Part shown: positions 43,416 to 52,009 of the stretch, one piece after another
How positions within the stretch are numbered: the first letter of the stretch is position 1
Layout: each line of letters starts with the position of its first letter
Assembly: GCF_003208655.1 (NCBI RefSeq)
Contig: NZ_QKLU01000005.1
Coordinates: 278,889 to 342,888, forward strand
From: Pedobacter nutrimenti
GTDB taxonomy: Bacteria > Bacteroidota > Bacteroidia > Sphingobacteriales > Sphingobacteriaceae
Direction of reading: 5' to 3'
DNA: 64,000 bases
The notes under the pieces: model-generated
Seen by the model: the letters and a program-made list of their open reading frames with translations, nothing else
The model's database searches: none
What the model was told of the DNA's origin: nothing
Program-made: the position numbers and the translations under genes

Positions 43416-45203
43416 ATGTATGTAAGATTAGTGAACTATATTGATCGCCTCAATCAATATCGTAGGACTAAAATCTCAAACAGAAACTTTCTCGTTATTG
43501 CCGCATTAATTGTAGGCATATTGGCCGGACTGGCTGCAGCCGCCCTGAAATCAATTACCCACCACATTGAAGATTTTCTGCAAAGTGGTTTTCACTGGCA
43601 TTACAAATATTATTTATACATCTTTTTTCCAATGATCGGTATTTTGCTATCGGTCTTATATGTCAGAAGGTTTATTCGCAAGGGAAAGTTTGAAACCGGA
43701 CTTACCCCATTACTATTTAGCATTTCCAAAAAATCCAGCAAGGTTGAACCGCACAATATTTATTCGCAGATCATTACTGCCGCCCTTACCGTAGGCTTTG
43801 GGGGCTCTACAGGACTCGAAGCACCTATTGTGACCAGTGGTTCGGGTATTGGTTCTGCGGTAGGTCGTTTTTTAGGCTTATCGTACCGGGAAACCACGAT
43901 GCTGCTCGCTTGTGGTGCCGCAGCAGGTATCGCAGGCGCTTTTAACAGCCCGATTGCCGGGATCGTTTTTGCGATAGAGATCCTGCTTCCTGAGTTCACC
44001 ATTCCGGCTTTTATCCCATTGCTTCTGGCCTCGGCCACGGCAGCAGTGGTGTCAAGGTTATTTTATACCGAGCAGCTTTTTTACCTGGTTACCGAAGGCT
44101 GGAAAATGAATGCCCTGCCTTATTATGTTTTACTGGCAGCCATTATTGGTTTTTTTTCAATTTATTTTGTAAAAGTAAATTATGCGGTCAAGTCCTTTTT
44201 TTACAAGATCAAACATCCTTATAAAAAGGTGGTCCTTGGTGGGCTGGCCCTGGGCGCCCTGGTTTTTCTTTTTCCAACCCTTTACGGAGAAGGTTATGTA
44301 ACCATTAAAAATTTATTGAGCGGAAATTACAATACGGTAATCCACAATAGTATTTTTTCTGAGTATTCCGATTTGCCTGTAGCCATTATTCTGTTTACGG
44401 TAATTACTGTTTTCGCAAAGTCATTTGGAACACTCATTACCCTTGGGGCAGGAGGGAATGGTGGGATCTTTGCACCGAGCCTGATTATGGGTGGGCTTTT
44501 GGGCTTTATACTTGCCTTTTCAGCCAATACCCTTGGTATAGCTCATTTGAATGTGGCCAACTTTATTGTTGCAGGAATGGCCGCTTCTTTAAGTGCCATT
44601 ATGCATGCCCCTTTAACGGGGATTTTCCTGATTGCAGAAATTACCGGTGGCTATATTTTAATGGTACCACTGATGATCACTTCGGCCATTTCTTATTTTA
44701 TCAGCCGCAGTGCCAATAAATATTCTATTTATACCAAACCACTTGCAGAAAGCGGGGCTTTGCTTTCTCATGAAGACAAGGATACCACAGTACTGAATAT
44801 GATGAAACTCAAGTACCTGATTGAAAAAGATTACCTGGTATTGAATGAAGAAGATGTATTGTCAGAGCGGATGAATGAAATTTTACAGGCCAAAAGAAAC
44901 CTCTTTCCCGTCCTTGATCAGGATCAGGTATTTATAGGCCTGATTTATATGGAAGATGTATTGAAAATTACGCTCGATCCAGAGCAGCAGGAAACCAGTG
45001 TAAAGGAATTGATGCATGCTGCACCCGGACTTGTTATGGAAGAAGATTCCCTGAAAATGGTGCTCCAAAAAATGGAAACAGAGAATGCCTGGCTGCTTCC
45101 GGTACTGACAGCTGATGGGAAATATATAGGTTTTGTATCTAAAACAGCTGTATTTAATAAATACCGTGCTTTGCTCAGCAGGCAGGCAGATTACATGGAG
45201 TAA
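43416..45203 (+). CDS. ClC-family chloride channel with CBS domains
   Basis: A 595-residue inner-membrane protein. The ClC core (about 20-430) carries the ion-pathway motifs GGSTGLEAPIVTSGSGIGS and GGIFAPSLIMGG; the Glu in GLEAP is the position that allows H+/Cl- exchange. A C-terminal pair of CBS domains (about 445-595) may sense nucleotides. Its 3' end meets a convergent regulator gene through a shared terminator. Confidence 0.93.
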   Translation: MYVRLVNYIDRLNQYRRTKISNRNFLVIAALIVGILAGLAAAALKSITHHIEDFLQSGFHWHYKYYLYIFFPMIGILLSVLYVRRFIRKGKFETGLTPLLFSISKKSSKVEPHNIYSQIITAALTVGFGGSTGLEAPIVTSGSGIGSAVGRFLGLSYRETTMLLACGAAAGIAGAFNSPIAGIVFAIEILLPEFTIPAFIPLLLASATAAVVSRLFYTEQLFYLVTEGWKMNALPYYVLLAAIIGFFSIYFVKVNYAVKSFFYKIKHPYKKVVLGGLALGALVFLFPTLYGEGYVTIKNLLSGNYNTVIHNSIFSEYSDLPVAIILFTVITVFAKSFGTLITLGAGGNGGIFAPSLIMGGLLGFILAFSANTLGIAHLNVANFIVAGMAASLSAIMHAPLTGIFLIAEITGGYILMVPLMITSAISYFISRSANKYSIYTKPLAESGALLSHEDKDTTVLNMMKLKYLIEKDYLVLNEEDVLSERMNEILQAKRNLFPVLDQDQVFIGLIYMEDVLKITLDPEQQETSVKELMHAAPGLVMEEDSLKMVLQKMETENAWLLPVLTADGKYIGFVSKTAVFNKYRALLSRQADYME

Positions 45204-45204
45204 T

Positions 45205-45238
45205 AAAAAAGCCCCTGAATTTGGTCAGGGGCTTTTTT
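45205..45238. terminator. Bidirectional terminator between ClC and the sigma-54 regulator
   Basis: Perfect stem AAAAAAGCCCCTGA/TCAGGGGCTTTTTT, 6-bp loop, between convergent genes. Confidence 0.9.
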
Positions 45239-46641
45239 TATTCTGTGGTCCTTTTCAAACCGAACTTTTCTATTTTACTGTACAAGTGACTTCTTTGTAT
45301 ATCAATGTCATCTGCTGTTTTGGATACATTCCAGTTGTTTTTCTCGAGCTTAAACTTAATAAACTCGCGCTCTGCAAAGTCTTTGTAGTCCTGGAAATTA
45401 CTAAATTTTTCATAATCAGGAGCGCTGGAATGATTGGCGGCAGTAAAGGTGGCGGCAGTTGAAGCGCCAATATTTGTACCGCCTCCGGGATTGGCAAAGG
45501 CAGTAACATCATGCTCGGTAATCACTTTATCACTTAAAATGATCAAACGTTCAATCATGTTGTGCAGTTCCCGTACGTTACCAGTCCATGGAAGGGCCTG
45601 AAGCGCAGACATGCCATTATCGCTGATTTTTTTAACCGGCATTCCGTAATCCCTGCAAATTTCTTCAAGAAAATTTTGGGCAATGACCGGAATATCTTCT
45701 GTACGTTCAGTTAAATGCGGAACGTGTATGTTAATTACATTTAAACGATGGTACAAGTCCATTCTGAAATTGCCATCTTCGATTTCTTTCAGCAGGTCTT
45801 TATTGGTTGCGGCAAGTACACGGACATTAACTTCCTGTTCTTTTTCGCCTCCTACCCGGGTAATTTTATGCTCCTGGAGTGCACGCAATACTTTTGCCTG
45901 CGCTGAAAGGCTCATATCCCCAATCTCATCGAGAAATAAGGTCCCGCCATTGGCCAGTTCAAATTTACCAATGCGTTGTTTTACCGCAGAAGTAAAAGAG
46001 CCCTTTTCATGACCGAACAATTCACTTTCAATGAGTTCCGAAGGGATTGCAGCACAATTGACTTCGATCAGCGGGCTGTCTGCCCTTTGGGATTTTTCAT
46101 GCAGCCAGCGGGCAACCAGCTCTTTTCCACTTCCATTGGCGCCTGTAATCAACACCCTGGCCTCTGTAGGGGCTACCCGTTCTATGGTTTCTTTAATTTT
46201 GCTAATGGATTCTGAACTGCCCAGAATGTCCCGAGTTTTACTTGCTTTTCTTTTCAGGACTTTGGTTTCTGTAACCAGTGTTCCGCGGTCCAGTGCGTTG
46301 CGAACGGTGATCAGCAAGCGGTTTAAATCCGGTGGTTTGGAAATAAAGTCAAAAGCACCTTTTTTACTGGCCTCAATAGCAGTTTCCACTGTACCGTGAC
46401 CAGATATCATAATAAAAGGAAGGTCTGGGCTATAGGCCAGGGCCTGTTCCAGGACTTCCATACCATCCATCCTGTTCATTTTGATGTCGCATAAAACGAG
46501 ATCAAACTTCTTTTTCTTGATGAGTTCTAAACCGTCTACGCCATTATCAATATCCTCTACATCATAATCCTCATATTCCAGAATTTCACGTAAAGTACTT
46601 CTGATCGCCCTCTCGTCATCAATTATTAATAATTTCGCCAT
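45238..46641 (-). CDS. Sigma-54-dependent response regulator (NtrC family)
   Basis: A 467-residue activator. The receiver domain (1-120) has LIIDDERAI and DLVLCDIKMNRMDG; a AAA+ domain (about 140-370) has Walker A TGANGSGKE and Walker B GGTLFLDEIGD; a C-terminal Fis-type HTH (about 420-467) follows a flexible linker. The sigma-54 contact loop reads GSFTSA instead of the usual GAFTGA. No kinase is adjacent. It is expected to activate sigma-54 promoters. Confidence 0.93.
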   Translation of the reverse strand: MAKLLIIDDERAIRSTLREILEYEDYDVEDIDNGVDGLELIKKKKFDLVLCDIKMNRMDGMEVLEQALAYSPDLPFIMISGHGTVETAIEASKKGAFDFISKPPDLNRLLITVRNALDRGTLVTETKVLKRKASKTRDILGSSESISKIKETIERVAPTEARVLITGANGSGKELVARWLHEKSQRADSPLIEVNCAAIPSELIESELFGHEKGSFTSAVKQRIGKFELANGGTLFLDEIGDMSLSAQAKVLRALQEHKITRVGGEKEQEVNVRVLAATNKDLLKEIEDGNFRMDLYHRLNVINIHVPHLTERTEDIPVIAQNFLEEICRDYGMPVKKISDNGMSALQALPWTGNVRELHNMIERLIILSDKVITEHDVTAFANPGGGTNIGASTAATFTAANHSSAPDYEKFSNFQDYKDFAEREFIKFKLEKNNWNVSKTADDIDIQRSHLYSKIEKFGLKRTTE

Positions 46642-46711
46642 AGGTATACAAAATATTCTTGTTATTGGACACGAATATATTAAGTATTATTAATACTTAA
46701 GGATAAAACAA

Positions 46712-47085
46712 AAAAAATGCAAGCCTGTAAGCCGGGTTCTGTATTTCATTAAAGAAACTTCTATCATTAATCTACTGTAAACGTCGCCATTTACCTCTAA
46801 CGACCTACCCACTAACATCGGACGAGCAGCCCTACATGCGTTAGCCTATTTGGTCTTTCAACTCCCGGGGTTTACCAATATACCTGTTGCCAGGAACATT
46901 CGTGAGCTCTTACCTCACGATTTCAACCTTACCTGTACTTAAAAGCCATCGGCGGTGTATTTTCTGTGGCACTTTCCATAATTCAGGTCTTCATTCCCAA
47001 ACCTCTTCCCGTTAGGAAGCGAGATGCTCTGTGTTGCCCGGACTTTCCTCTCCGATAAATCGCAGCGATAGAACGGCTTGCATTC
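46712..47085 (-). ncRNA. rnpB: RNase P RNA (class A)
   Basis: The catalytic RNA that trims tRNA 5' ends. On the minus strand it carries the universal 5' motif GAGGAAAGTCCGGGC (about 47038-47052) and, near the 3' end, the ACAGAA/ACCCGGCTTACAG region. The ends pair as P1: AATGCAAGCC near 47082 with GGCTTGCATT near 46716. A T7 run ends it. Size about 370 nt is normal. It fills the gap between the sigma-54 regulator and cytochrome c genes. Confidence 0.93.
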
Positions 47086-47137
47086 GGGGCGAAGATACAA
47101 AAAACTTTTTTAGGGTTTTAAGCTGTAAAAAGAGTTT

Positions 47138-47560
47138 CTATTTGCAGTTTTTCAGATCTGTAGCCACCTGCTCGGTTTTGTACATGCCCTGTTTGTTTCC
47201 CGAGGAATTGGTAATGTATACGATCAGCTGTGCGATGTCTATATCTGCAAGGTAGTTGAAATCGGGCATTTTCCCTTCAAACTCTTTACCAGCTACTTTA
47301 ATGGTTCCGCTCAATCCGTTTTTTAAAATGCAGGCCAGGCGTGTTTTATTTTCCTTCAGGTACAGGGTATCGGTTAAAGGAGGGGCAAGTTCTCCAAGTC
47401 CTTCACCTTTGGCACCATGACAATTTTGGCAATGTTTAATGTAAAGGTCCCTGCCATTGGTATAATACATGTCCTGCTCAACCTTTTCTGCGCTTTGGCA
47501 GGAATAGATGATGGAGGCAATGGTCAGAAAGAACAAAACAGCAATAAAAGTCTTTCTCAT
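47138..47560 (-). CDS. Cytochrome c lipoprotein
   Basis: A 140-residue monohaem cytochrome c. The lipobox is IYSC (Cys21), the haem motif YIKHCQNCHGAKGEG, and the Met ligand is probably in GKMPDFNYL. It would be anchored on the periplasmic face. It lies 2 bp after the SCO gene, so it probably acts with SCO in respiratory electron transfer or copper insertion. Confidence 0.9.
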   Translation of the reverse strand: MRKTFIAVLFFLTIASIIYSCQSAEKVEQDMYYTNGRDLYIKHCQNCHGAKGEGLGELAPPLTDTLYLKENKTRLACILKNGLSGTIKVAGKEFEGKMPDFNYLADIDIAQLIVYITNSSGNKQGMYKTEQVATDLKNCK

Positions 47561-47562
47561 GG

Positions 47563-48213
47563 TTATTTTTTATATTCAGCCAGCAATACAGGAATGTCTT
47601 TGGTCAGCTGGGCAACAGATTCCGGATTGGTTCCGTCATAAGCCCCTCTGATGCGCCTGTCTTTATCGATCAGAACCAGCCAGCCCTGATGTACATAGCC
47701 GTCTTTGTCATTCTTATCTTCCATTACCGCAACCAGATAGTTTTTTTCCGCAATCCCATAAATTTCCTCTTTAGGGCCATAAACAAATTGCCATTGGGGG
47801 CCTACGCCCAGTTTTTGTGCATATTTTTTTAAAACAGAAGGTTTGTCGTATTTAAAATCTATGGTATGGGACAAGTACATAATATCGGGATTATCTTTGT
47901 AGTTGTCGTATATGCTTTTCAGGTTCCTGTGCATGACCGGGCAAATGCTGGAACAGGAGGTGAAGAAAAAATCGGCAATGTATATTTTGTCTTTGAATTT
48001 TGCGTTGGTAATTAAAACGCTGTCCTGGTTGAGGAACTTAAAATCAGGAATGGTTTGATAAATGGAGTCGGTTTTTGTCGTCCCGTCTTCATTTTTTATA
48101 GTTTTAGCCTCGCGTTCTCCGTAAATTGGTAATTTTCTCTCATTTTTGCAGGACGTTAAACAAAACAGGATTGCGAAAAATACGGGAATAGATAAGTTGC
48201 TTAGATATTTCAT
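47563..48213 (-). CDS. SCO family protein, lipoprotein (paralogue 1)
   Basis: Copper chaperone or thiol reductase for the Cu centre of cytochrome oxidase. I start at 48213, so that the lipobox is LTSC. The redox/Cu motif is FFTSCSSICPVMHRN (CxxxC), and the conserved His is in LSHTIDFKYD. The length, 216 residues, is normal. A longer frame to 48234 would place the start inside the -7 box. It is divergent from fabH and coupled to a cytochrome c downstream. Confidence 0.9.
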   Translation of the reverse strand: MKYLSNLSIPVFFAILFCLTSCKNERKLPIYGEREAKTIKNEDGTTKTDSIYQTIPDFKFLNQDSVLITNAKFKDKIYIADFFFTSCSSICPVMHRNLKSIYDNYKDNPDIMYLSHTIDFKYDKPSVLKKYAQKLGVGPQWQFVYGPKEEIYGIAEKNYLVAVMEDKNDKDGYVHQGWLVLIDKDRRIRGAYDGTNPESVAQLTKDIPVLLAEYKK

Positions 48214-48231
48214 ATGTATATGTTGACGCTG

Positions 48232-48290
48232 CAAAGGTACAGTTCAAAAAAAATAAAGTGTAACACAGCTGTAAATATTTCTTAGTTTTG
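48232..48290. promoter_or_regulatory. Divergent -7 boxes for SCO and fabH
   Basis: TACCTTTG on the minus strand (CAAAGGTA, 48232-48239) serves SCO; TAGTTTTG (48283-48290) serves fabH. The 100-bp space between the genes holds both. Confidence 0.5.
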
Positions 48291-48313
48291 CGCACCGAAT
48301 TGAAAAATGATTA

Positions 48314-49318
48314 ATGAGAACTAGATATAATGCTGCGATTACCGCTCTCGGTGGATATGTACCAGAAAATGTTTTAACCAACCATGATCTGGAAAAAATG
48401 GTCGACACCAATAATGAGTGGATTGTCGCCAGGACCGGAATTAAAGAGCGGCATATTGCCAGCGATAAAAATACAGCAACTTCTGATCTTGCAGTAAAGG
48501 CTGTGGAGCGCTTGCTGAAAGATGCAAATTTGTCTCCGGAGGCTATAGAATGCGTCGTGGTGGCTACTTCTACACCAGATTACATTATGGTTTCTACAGC
48601 CAGCGTGGTTTGCGAAAAAGCGGGTTTGGTGAATGCCTGGGGAGTAGATTCCAATGCGGCCTGCAGCGGCTTTCTCTATGCGCTGACATTGGGTGCAAGT
48701 TTAATAGAAAGCGGAAGATATAAAAATGTGATTGTGATCGGTGCAGATAAAAACAGTGCCATTATCAATTATGAAGACAGAAACACCTGTATTCTTTTTG
48801 GAGACGGGGCAGGAGCGGTGTTGTTGGAGCAAACTACGGCAGAAGAAGGCCTGATTGATAACGTTTTCAGAACAGACGGAAGCGGAAAAGAGCAACTGAT
48901 TGTCCGTGGGGGCGGGTCAATGCACCCCTCTACAACGGAAACGGTTTCCAATAAACTCAATTACATTAGCCAGAACGGAAGAGTTGTTTTTAAAGCGGCC
49001 ATAGAAGGAATGACCCAAACCTGTACAGAGGTTTTTGAAAGAAACGATCTGAATGCGGCGCAGGTAGACTGGTTGATCCCTCATCAGGCCAATTTGAGAA
49101 TTATTCAGGCAGTGGGAGAGAAGCTGAACATTTCTGCTGATCATGTTAAAGTGAATATTGACCGTTATGGAAATACCACTGCGGCAACAATTCCATTGTG
49201 TTTGTGGGATTATAAAAATGATTTTAAAGCAGGGGATAAAATGATCCTGACGGCTTTTGGCGCAGGATTTTCCTGGGGCGCCTCTTACCTGGTCTGGTCT
49301 AAACTCAGAGGACAATAA
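48314..49318 (+). CDS. fabH: Beta-ketoacyl-ACP synthase III (FabH)
   Basis: A 334-residue condensing enzyme that starts fatty acid chains. The triad is complete: Cys in NAACSGFLYALTLG, His in IPHQANLRI and Asn in RYGNTTAATIPL. It stands alone rather than in a fab cluster, so an alternative is a specialised or chain-selective role. A terminator follows. Confidence 0.93.
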   Translation: MRTRYNAAITALGGYVPENVLTNHDLEKMVDTNNEWIVARTGIKERHIASDKNTATSDLAVKAVERLLKDANLSPEAIECVVVATSTPDYIMVSTASVVCEKAGLVNAWGVDSNAACSGFLYALTLGASLIESGRYKNVIVIGADKNSAIINYEDRNTCILFGDGAGAVLLEQTTAEEGLIDNVFRTDGSGKEQLIVRGGGSMHPSTTETVSNKLNYISQNGRVVFKAAIEGMTQTCTEVFERNDLNAAQVDWLIPHQANLRIIQAVGEKLNISADHVKVNIDRYGNTTAATIPLCLWDYKNDFKAGDKMILTAFGAGFSWGASYLVWSKLRGQ

Positions 49319-49340
49319 AAACTTTACAGACGAAATAGAT

Positions 49341-49368
49341 AAACCCGCTGATCCAGGCGGGTTTTTTT
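49341..49368 (+). terminator. Terminator after fabH
   Basis: Stem AAACCCGC/GCGGGTTT with an 8-bp loop, followed by T4. Confidence 0.85.
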
Positions 49369-49396
49369 ATGCAATAAATTTTATTTTTTTTATTGT

Positions 49397-49442
49397 GTAA
49401 CCAAAAGGTTTCCTATATATTTGTAACCGAAAGGTTTCATAT
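49397..49442 (+). promoter_or_regulatory. Twin operators around the arsR -7 box
   Basis: GTAACCNAAAGGTTTC occurs twice, at 49397-49412 and 49423-49438, 26 bp apart, each containing the palindrome AACC-N4-GGTT. The -7 box TATATTTG (49416-49423) lies between them, its last base being the first base of the second operator. Position and symmetry point to self-repression by the ArsR protein encoded just downstream. Confidence 0.7.
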
Positions 49443-49452
49443 AAACTAAACA

Positions 49453-49770
49453 ATGAGAAGAGATGTATTTCAGGCGATTGCCGATCCCAATAGAAGAGCA
49501 ATGATCAATCTGCTGGCCGGGCAGCCTTTAAATTTAAATGCGGTTGCCGATCATTTTGACATCAGCCGTCCTGCTGTGTCCAAACACATTAAAATTTTAA
49601 ACCAGTGCGGACTGATCAGTATCCGGGCACAGGGAAGGGAACGTTTTTGCCATGCAGAACTGGAGCAGTTAAAAGTGGTTAAAGATTGGGTTGAAAGTTA
49701 CAGGGCTTTCTGGACAAAAAAACTGGATGCGTTGGACGAGTTGCTTTCAGAAGAAGGAGATAAAATTTAA
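49453..49770 (+). CDS. ArsR family transcriptional regulator
   Basis: A 105-residue winged-helix repressor; the HTH lies about residues 25-60 (LNAVADHFDISRPAVSKHIKI). No Cys cluster typical of metal sensors is seen, so it is of the metal-independent kind. It has its own twin operators. An SRPBCC gene follows 19 bp later, a pairing common in bacteria. Confidence 0.92.
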   Translation: MRRDVFQAIADPNRRAMINLLAGQPLNLNAVADHFDISRPAVSKHIKILNQCGLISIRAQGRERFCHAELEQLKVVKDWVESYRAFWTKKLDALDELLSEEGDKI

Positions 49771-49789
49771 ATAACTTAAATATAAACAG

Positions 49790-50215
49790 ATGAATGCAGA
49801 ACCAATTATTTTAGAACGTACCTATAAAGCAGCTATTGCCAGGGTATGGAAGGCCATCACCGACAAGGACCAAATGGCCAAATGGTATTTCAAGCTCAAT
49901 GAGTTTAAACCTGTTGTTGGCTTTGAGTTTGAGTTTGAAGCCGGAGACAAAGGCGTTATGTACCTGCATAAATGTGTGGTCACAGAAGTCGTCGAAGAGA
50001 AAAAACTTGCCTACACCTGGAGCTATGAAGGTTACGATGGAAGTTCGGAGGTGAGTTTTGAACTCTTTGAGCAAGACGGACAGACCCGTCTTAAGCTGAC
50101 ACATAAGGGCTTGGAAACTTTTGCTCAAAACAATCCTTCCTTTGCGAGAGAAAACTTCTTTGGCGGATGGACGGCAATTCTGGGAACTTCGCTTAAGAAC
50201 TATCTGGAAAAATAA
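49790..50215 (+). CDS. SRPBCC/AHSA1 domain protein
   Basis: A 141-residue protein of the START-like SRPBCC fold (AHSA1 group). It contains LERTYKAAIARVWKAITD, AKWYFKLNEF and a conserved end SFARENFFGGWTAILGTSL. Such proteins bind hydrophobic ligands. Pairing with ArsR suggests it is the repressor's target, possibly dealing with the signalling ligand. The substrate is unknown. Confidence 0.88.
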   Translation: MNAEPIILERTYKAAIARVWKAITDKDQMAKWYFKLNEFKPVVGFEFEFEAGDKGVMYLHKCVVTEVVEEKKLAYTWSYEGYDGSSEVSFELFEQDGQTRLKLTHKGLETFAQNNPSFARENFFGGWTAILGTSLKNYLEK

Positions 50216-50221
50216 GCTTTT

Positions 50222-50255
50222 ACAGATCTTTGGACCATTTGGTTCAAAGATCTGT
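50222..50255. terminator. Bidirectional stem-loop between SRPBCC and MFS genes
   Basis: Perfect 11-bp stem ACAGATCTTTG/CAAAGATCTGT that overlaps the last MFS codons. No strong T tract. Confidence 0.55.
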
Positions 50256-51446
50256 TTCTGTATTTTCTGTACGGTATCGGAAAAAAGCAAGAATCAGCAG
50301 GGACACCAATGCACAAATAAACATGGTGGCTGCCATGGGCATGGCGGTACCATTATCTGCCGCACTAACAATAGCCGCAGTAAGTGAAGCGGTAATATAA
50401 GTCAATGCCCCGAGTAATGCCGAAGCTGAACCTGCATTCTTTTTAAAGGGAACCAGTGATAAAGCAGTGGTATTGGGCAGCAAAAAGCCCAGGGTGGAAA
50501 CGTAAATAAAAACCAGCAGCAGCATCGGGATCAGTTCAATGTGCAATAGAATACCAATGATCAGGCTAAGGCCTGCCAGAAGCTGTACCCAAACCATCGT
50601 GCTTACAATTTGCCCGCTCGAATATTTTTTAAGCATCAATCGGTTCAATTGTCCGCAACCAATAAGGCCTATGGCGTTTAGTCCAAAGATCCAGCCATAA
50701 TGCTGGCCGGAAACACCGTATAATTTCATCAGCACAAAAGGCGAACCCGAAATATAAGCAAAAAGCCCGCTATCTGTGATGGTACCAATAAGGGCATATT
50801 TTACAAACTGCCGGCTTTGCAGTACACGGAAATATTGTCGGGCAATACCTCCGGCGGTCATGGACAGACTTGGGTCTGCCTTTTTACTTTCAGGGAGCAC
50901 CAGCCAGTTGCCCAGAAAAGCAAACACTCCAATTCCACCCAGGACAGCAAAAATGACCCTCCAGTTGTAGTGGGTAATGATAAATCCACCTATGGAAGGT
51001 GCCACAATAGGTGCAATGCCCATAATGAGCATAAGAATCGAAAAAACATGTGCGATGCGGTCGGAGGTGTAGAGGTCGCGGACCATTGCCCGGGCAATGA
51101 CCTGACCACTGCTGCCCCCCAGTCCCTGCAGCAATCTTAAAGCAATGAGAACTTCTATAGAATGCGTAAACATACAACCTATGGAAGCGATGACATAGAC
51201 AGAGAGTCCGATGGCCAAAGGTATTTTGCGGCCAAAACGATCGGAAAGAGGGCCGGTAATCAGTTGCCCGGCAGATATGCCAATAAAAAAACTGGCCAGG
51301 GACAATTGTACAGTGGCAATAGGGACACCCAAACCTTTAGCGATAGCAGGGAAGGCAGGAAGGTACATGTCAATAGAAAGGGGGCCAAAAGCGGTTAGTA
51401 AACCCAGAATCAGCAGAATAAATAAACCGGTACGTTGCTGTTGCAT
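50244..51446 (-). CDS. Bcr/CflA-type MFS drug exporter
   Basis: A 400-residue 12-helix antiporter. Motif A-like GPLSDRFGRKIPLAIG lies between helices 2 and 3, and the drug-exporter motif C-like pattern lies in helix 5 (GIAPIVAPSIGG). It resembles Bcr/CflA exporters of bicyclomycin or chloramphenicol-like drugs. I start at the ATG at 51446; a TTG two codons upstream lies inside a -7 box. Substrate not visible. Confidence 0.9.
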   Translation of the reverse strand: MQQQRTGLFILLILGLLTAFGPLSIDMYLPAFPAIAKGLGVPIATVQLSLASFFIGISAGQLITGPLSDRFGRKIPLAIGLSVYVIASIGCMFTHSIEVLIALRLLQGLGGSSGQVIARAMVRDLYTSDRIAHVFSILMLIMGIAPIVAPSIGGFIITHYNWRVIFAVLGGIGVFAFLGNWLVLPESKKADPSLSMTAGGIARQYFRVLQSRQFVKYALIGTITDSGLFAYISGSPFVLMKLYGVSGQHYGWIFGLNAIGLIGCGQLNRLMLKKYSSGQIVSTMVWVQLLAGLSLIIGILLHIELIPMLLLVFIYVSTLGFLLPNTTALSLVPFKKNAGSASALLGALTYITASLTAAIVSAADNGTAMPMAATMFICALVSLLILAFFRYRTENTETDL

Positions 51447-51449
51447 GCG

Positions 51450-51457
51450 CAAAGCTA
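51450..51457 (-). promoter_or_regulatory. -7 box directly before the MFS start
   Basis: TAGCTTTG on the minus strand, ending 3 bp before the ATG at 51446. The mRNA would have essentially no leader. Confidence 0.5.
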
Positions 51458-51500
51458 GGAAAAACCTGCTTTAATTTCTTATATATAAAGATTGAGCCCT

Positions 51501-51962
51501 TTATTTAAAGAGCTCGAAGCCATATTGCGCTGTACTCCAGAACTCATCAAGCGCCATGATGCGCACTTTGAAAAAACGGATCAGTGCCGGCCAGTCTTCC
51601 TGTTTGAATATACTATGTCCGGACAATTGTGTGGAAATCCTGCTGATGGTTTTATATTGTTCAGTTTGCGTTTCGGCGGCCCAGTCCCAATCCTCGTTCA
51701 GGCTACTTTGCAAAATGTTTTTATATTCCCTGAATTGTTCAAACATCAGTTCCCTGACCCCTGGATCGGGATGGCTGATTTCAATACTGACAGATGCAGT
51801 GCGTTGATCTGCCTGCATTTTAAAAAATAAATGTTTGACGCCGGTCTTGTAATTGATCCAGTTTACTTTTAGCCCCTCAGAAGAGGGCTGCAGCGCCATA
51901 TACTGACCAAAAGCTGTCCAGAAAGCTTGTTTAATGGCCGAAGCCTGATCTTTAGAATACAA
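51501..51962 (-). CDS. DUF4268 domain protein
   Basis: A 153-residue cytoplasmic protein. It spans the DUF4268 pattern: AIKQAFWTAFGQYM, WINYKTGVKHLFFKM and DDW-like aromatic motifs, ending STAQYGFELFK. The fold resembles nuclease-like or restriction-associated domains in some relatives, but no catalytic set is visible. It sits alone between the MFS and receptor genes. Confidence 0.8.
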   Translation of the reverse strand: MYSKDQASAIKQAFWTAFGQYMALQPSSEGLKVNWINYKTGVKHLFFKMQADQRTASVSIEISHPDPGVRELMFEQFREYKNILQSSLNEDWDWAAETQTEQYKTISRISTQLSGHSIFKQEDWPALIRFFKVRIMALDEFWSTAQYGFELFK

Positions 51963-52009
51963 TTAAATTTGGGTTAAGCTTGCAAAACCCAAATTTAACA
52001 ATTTATTCT

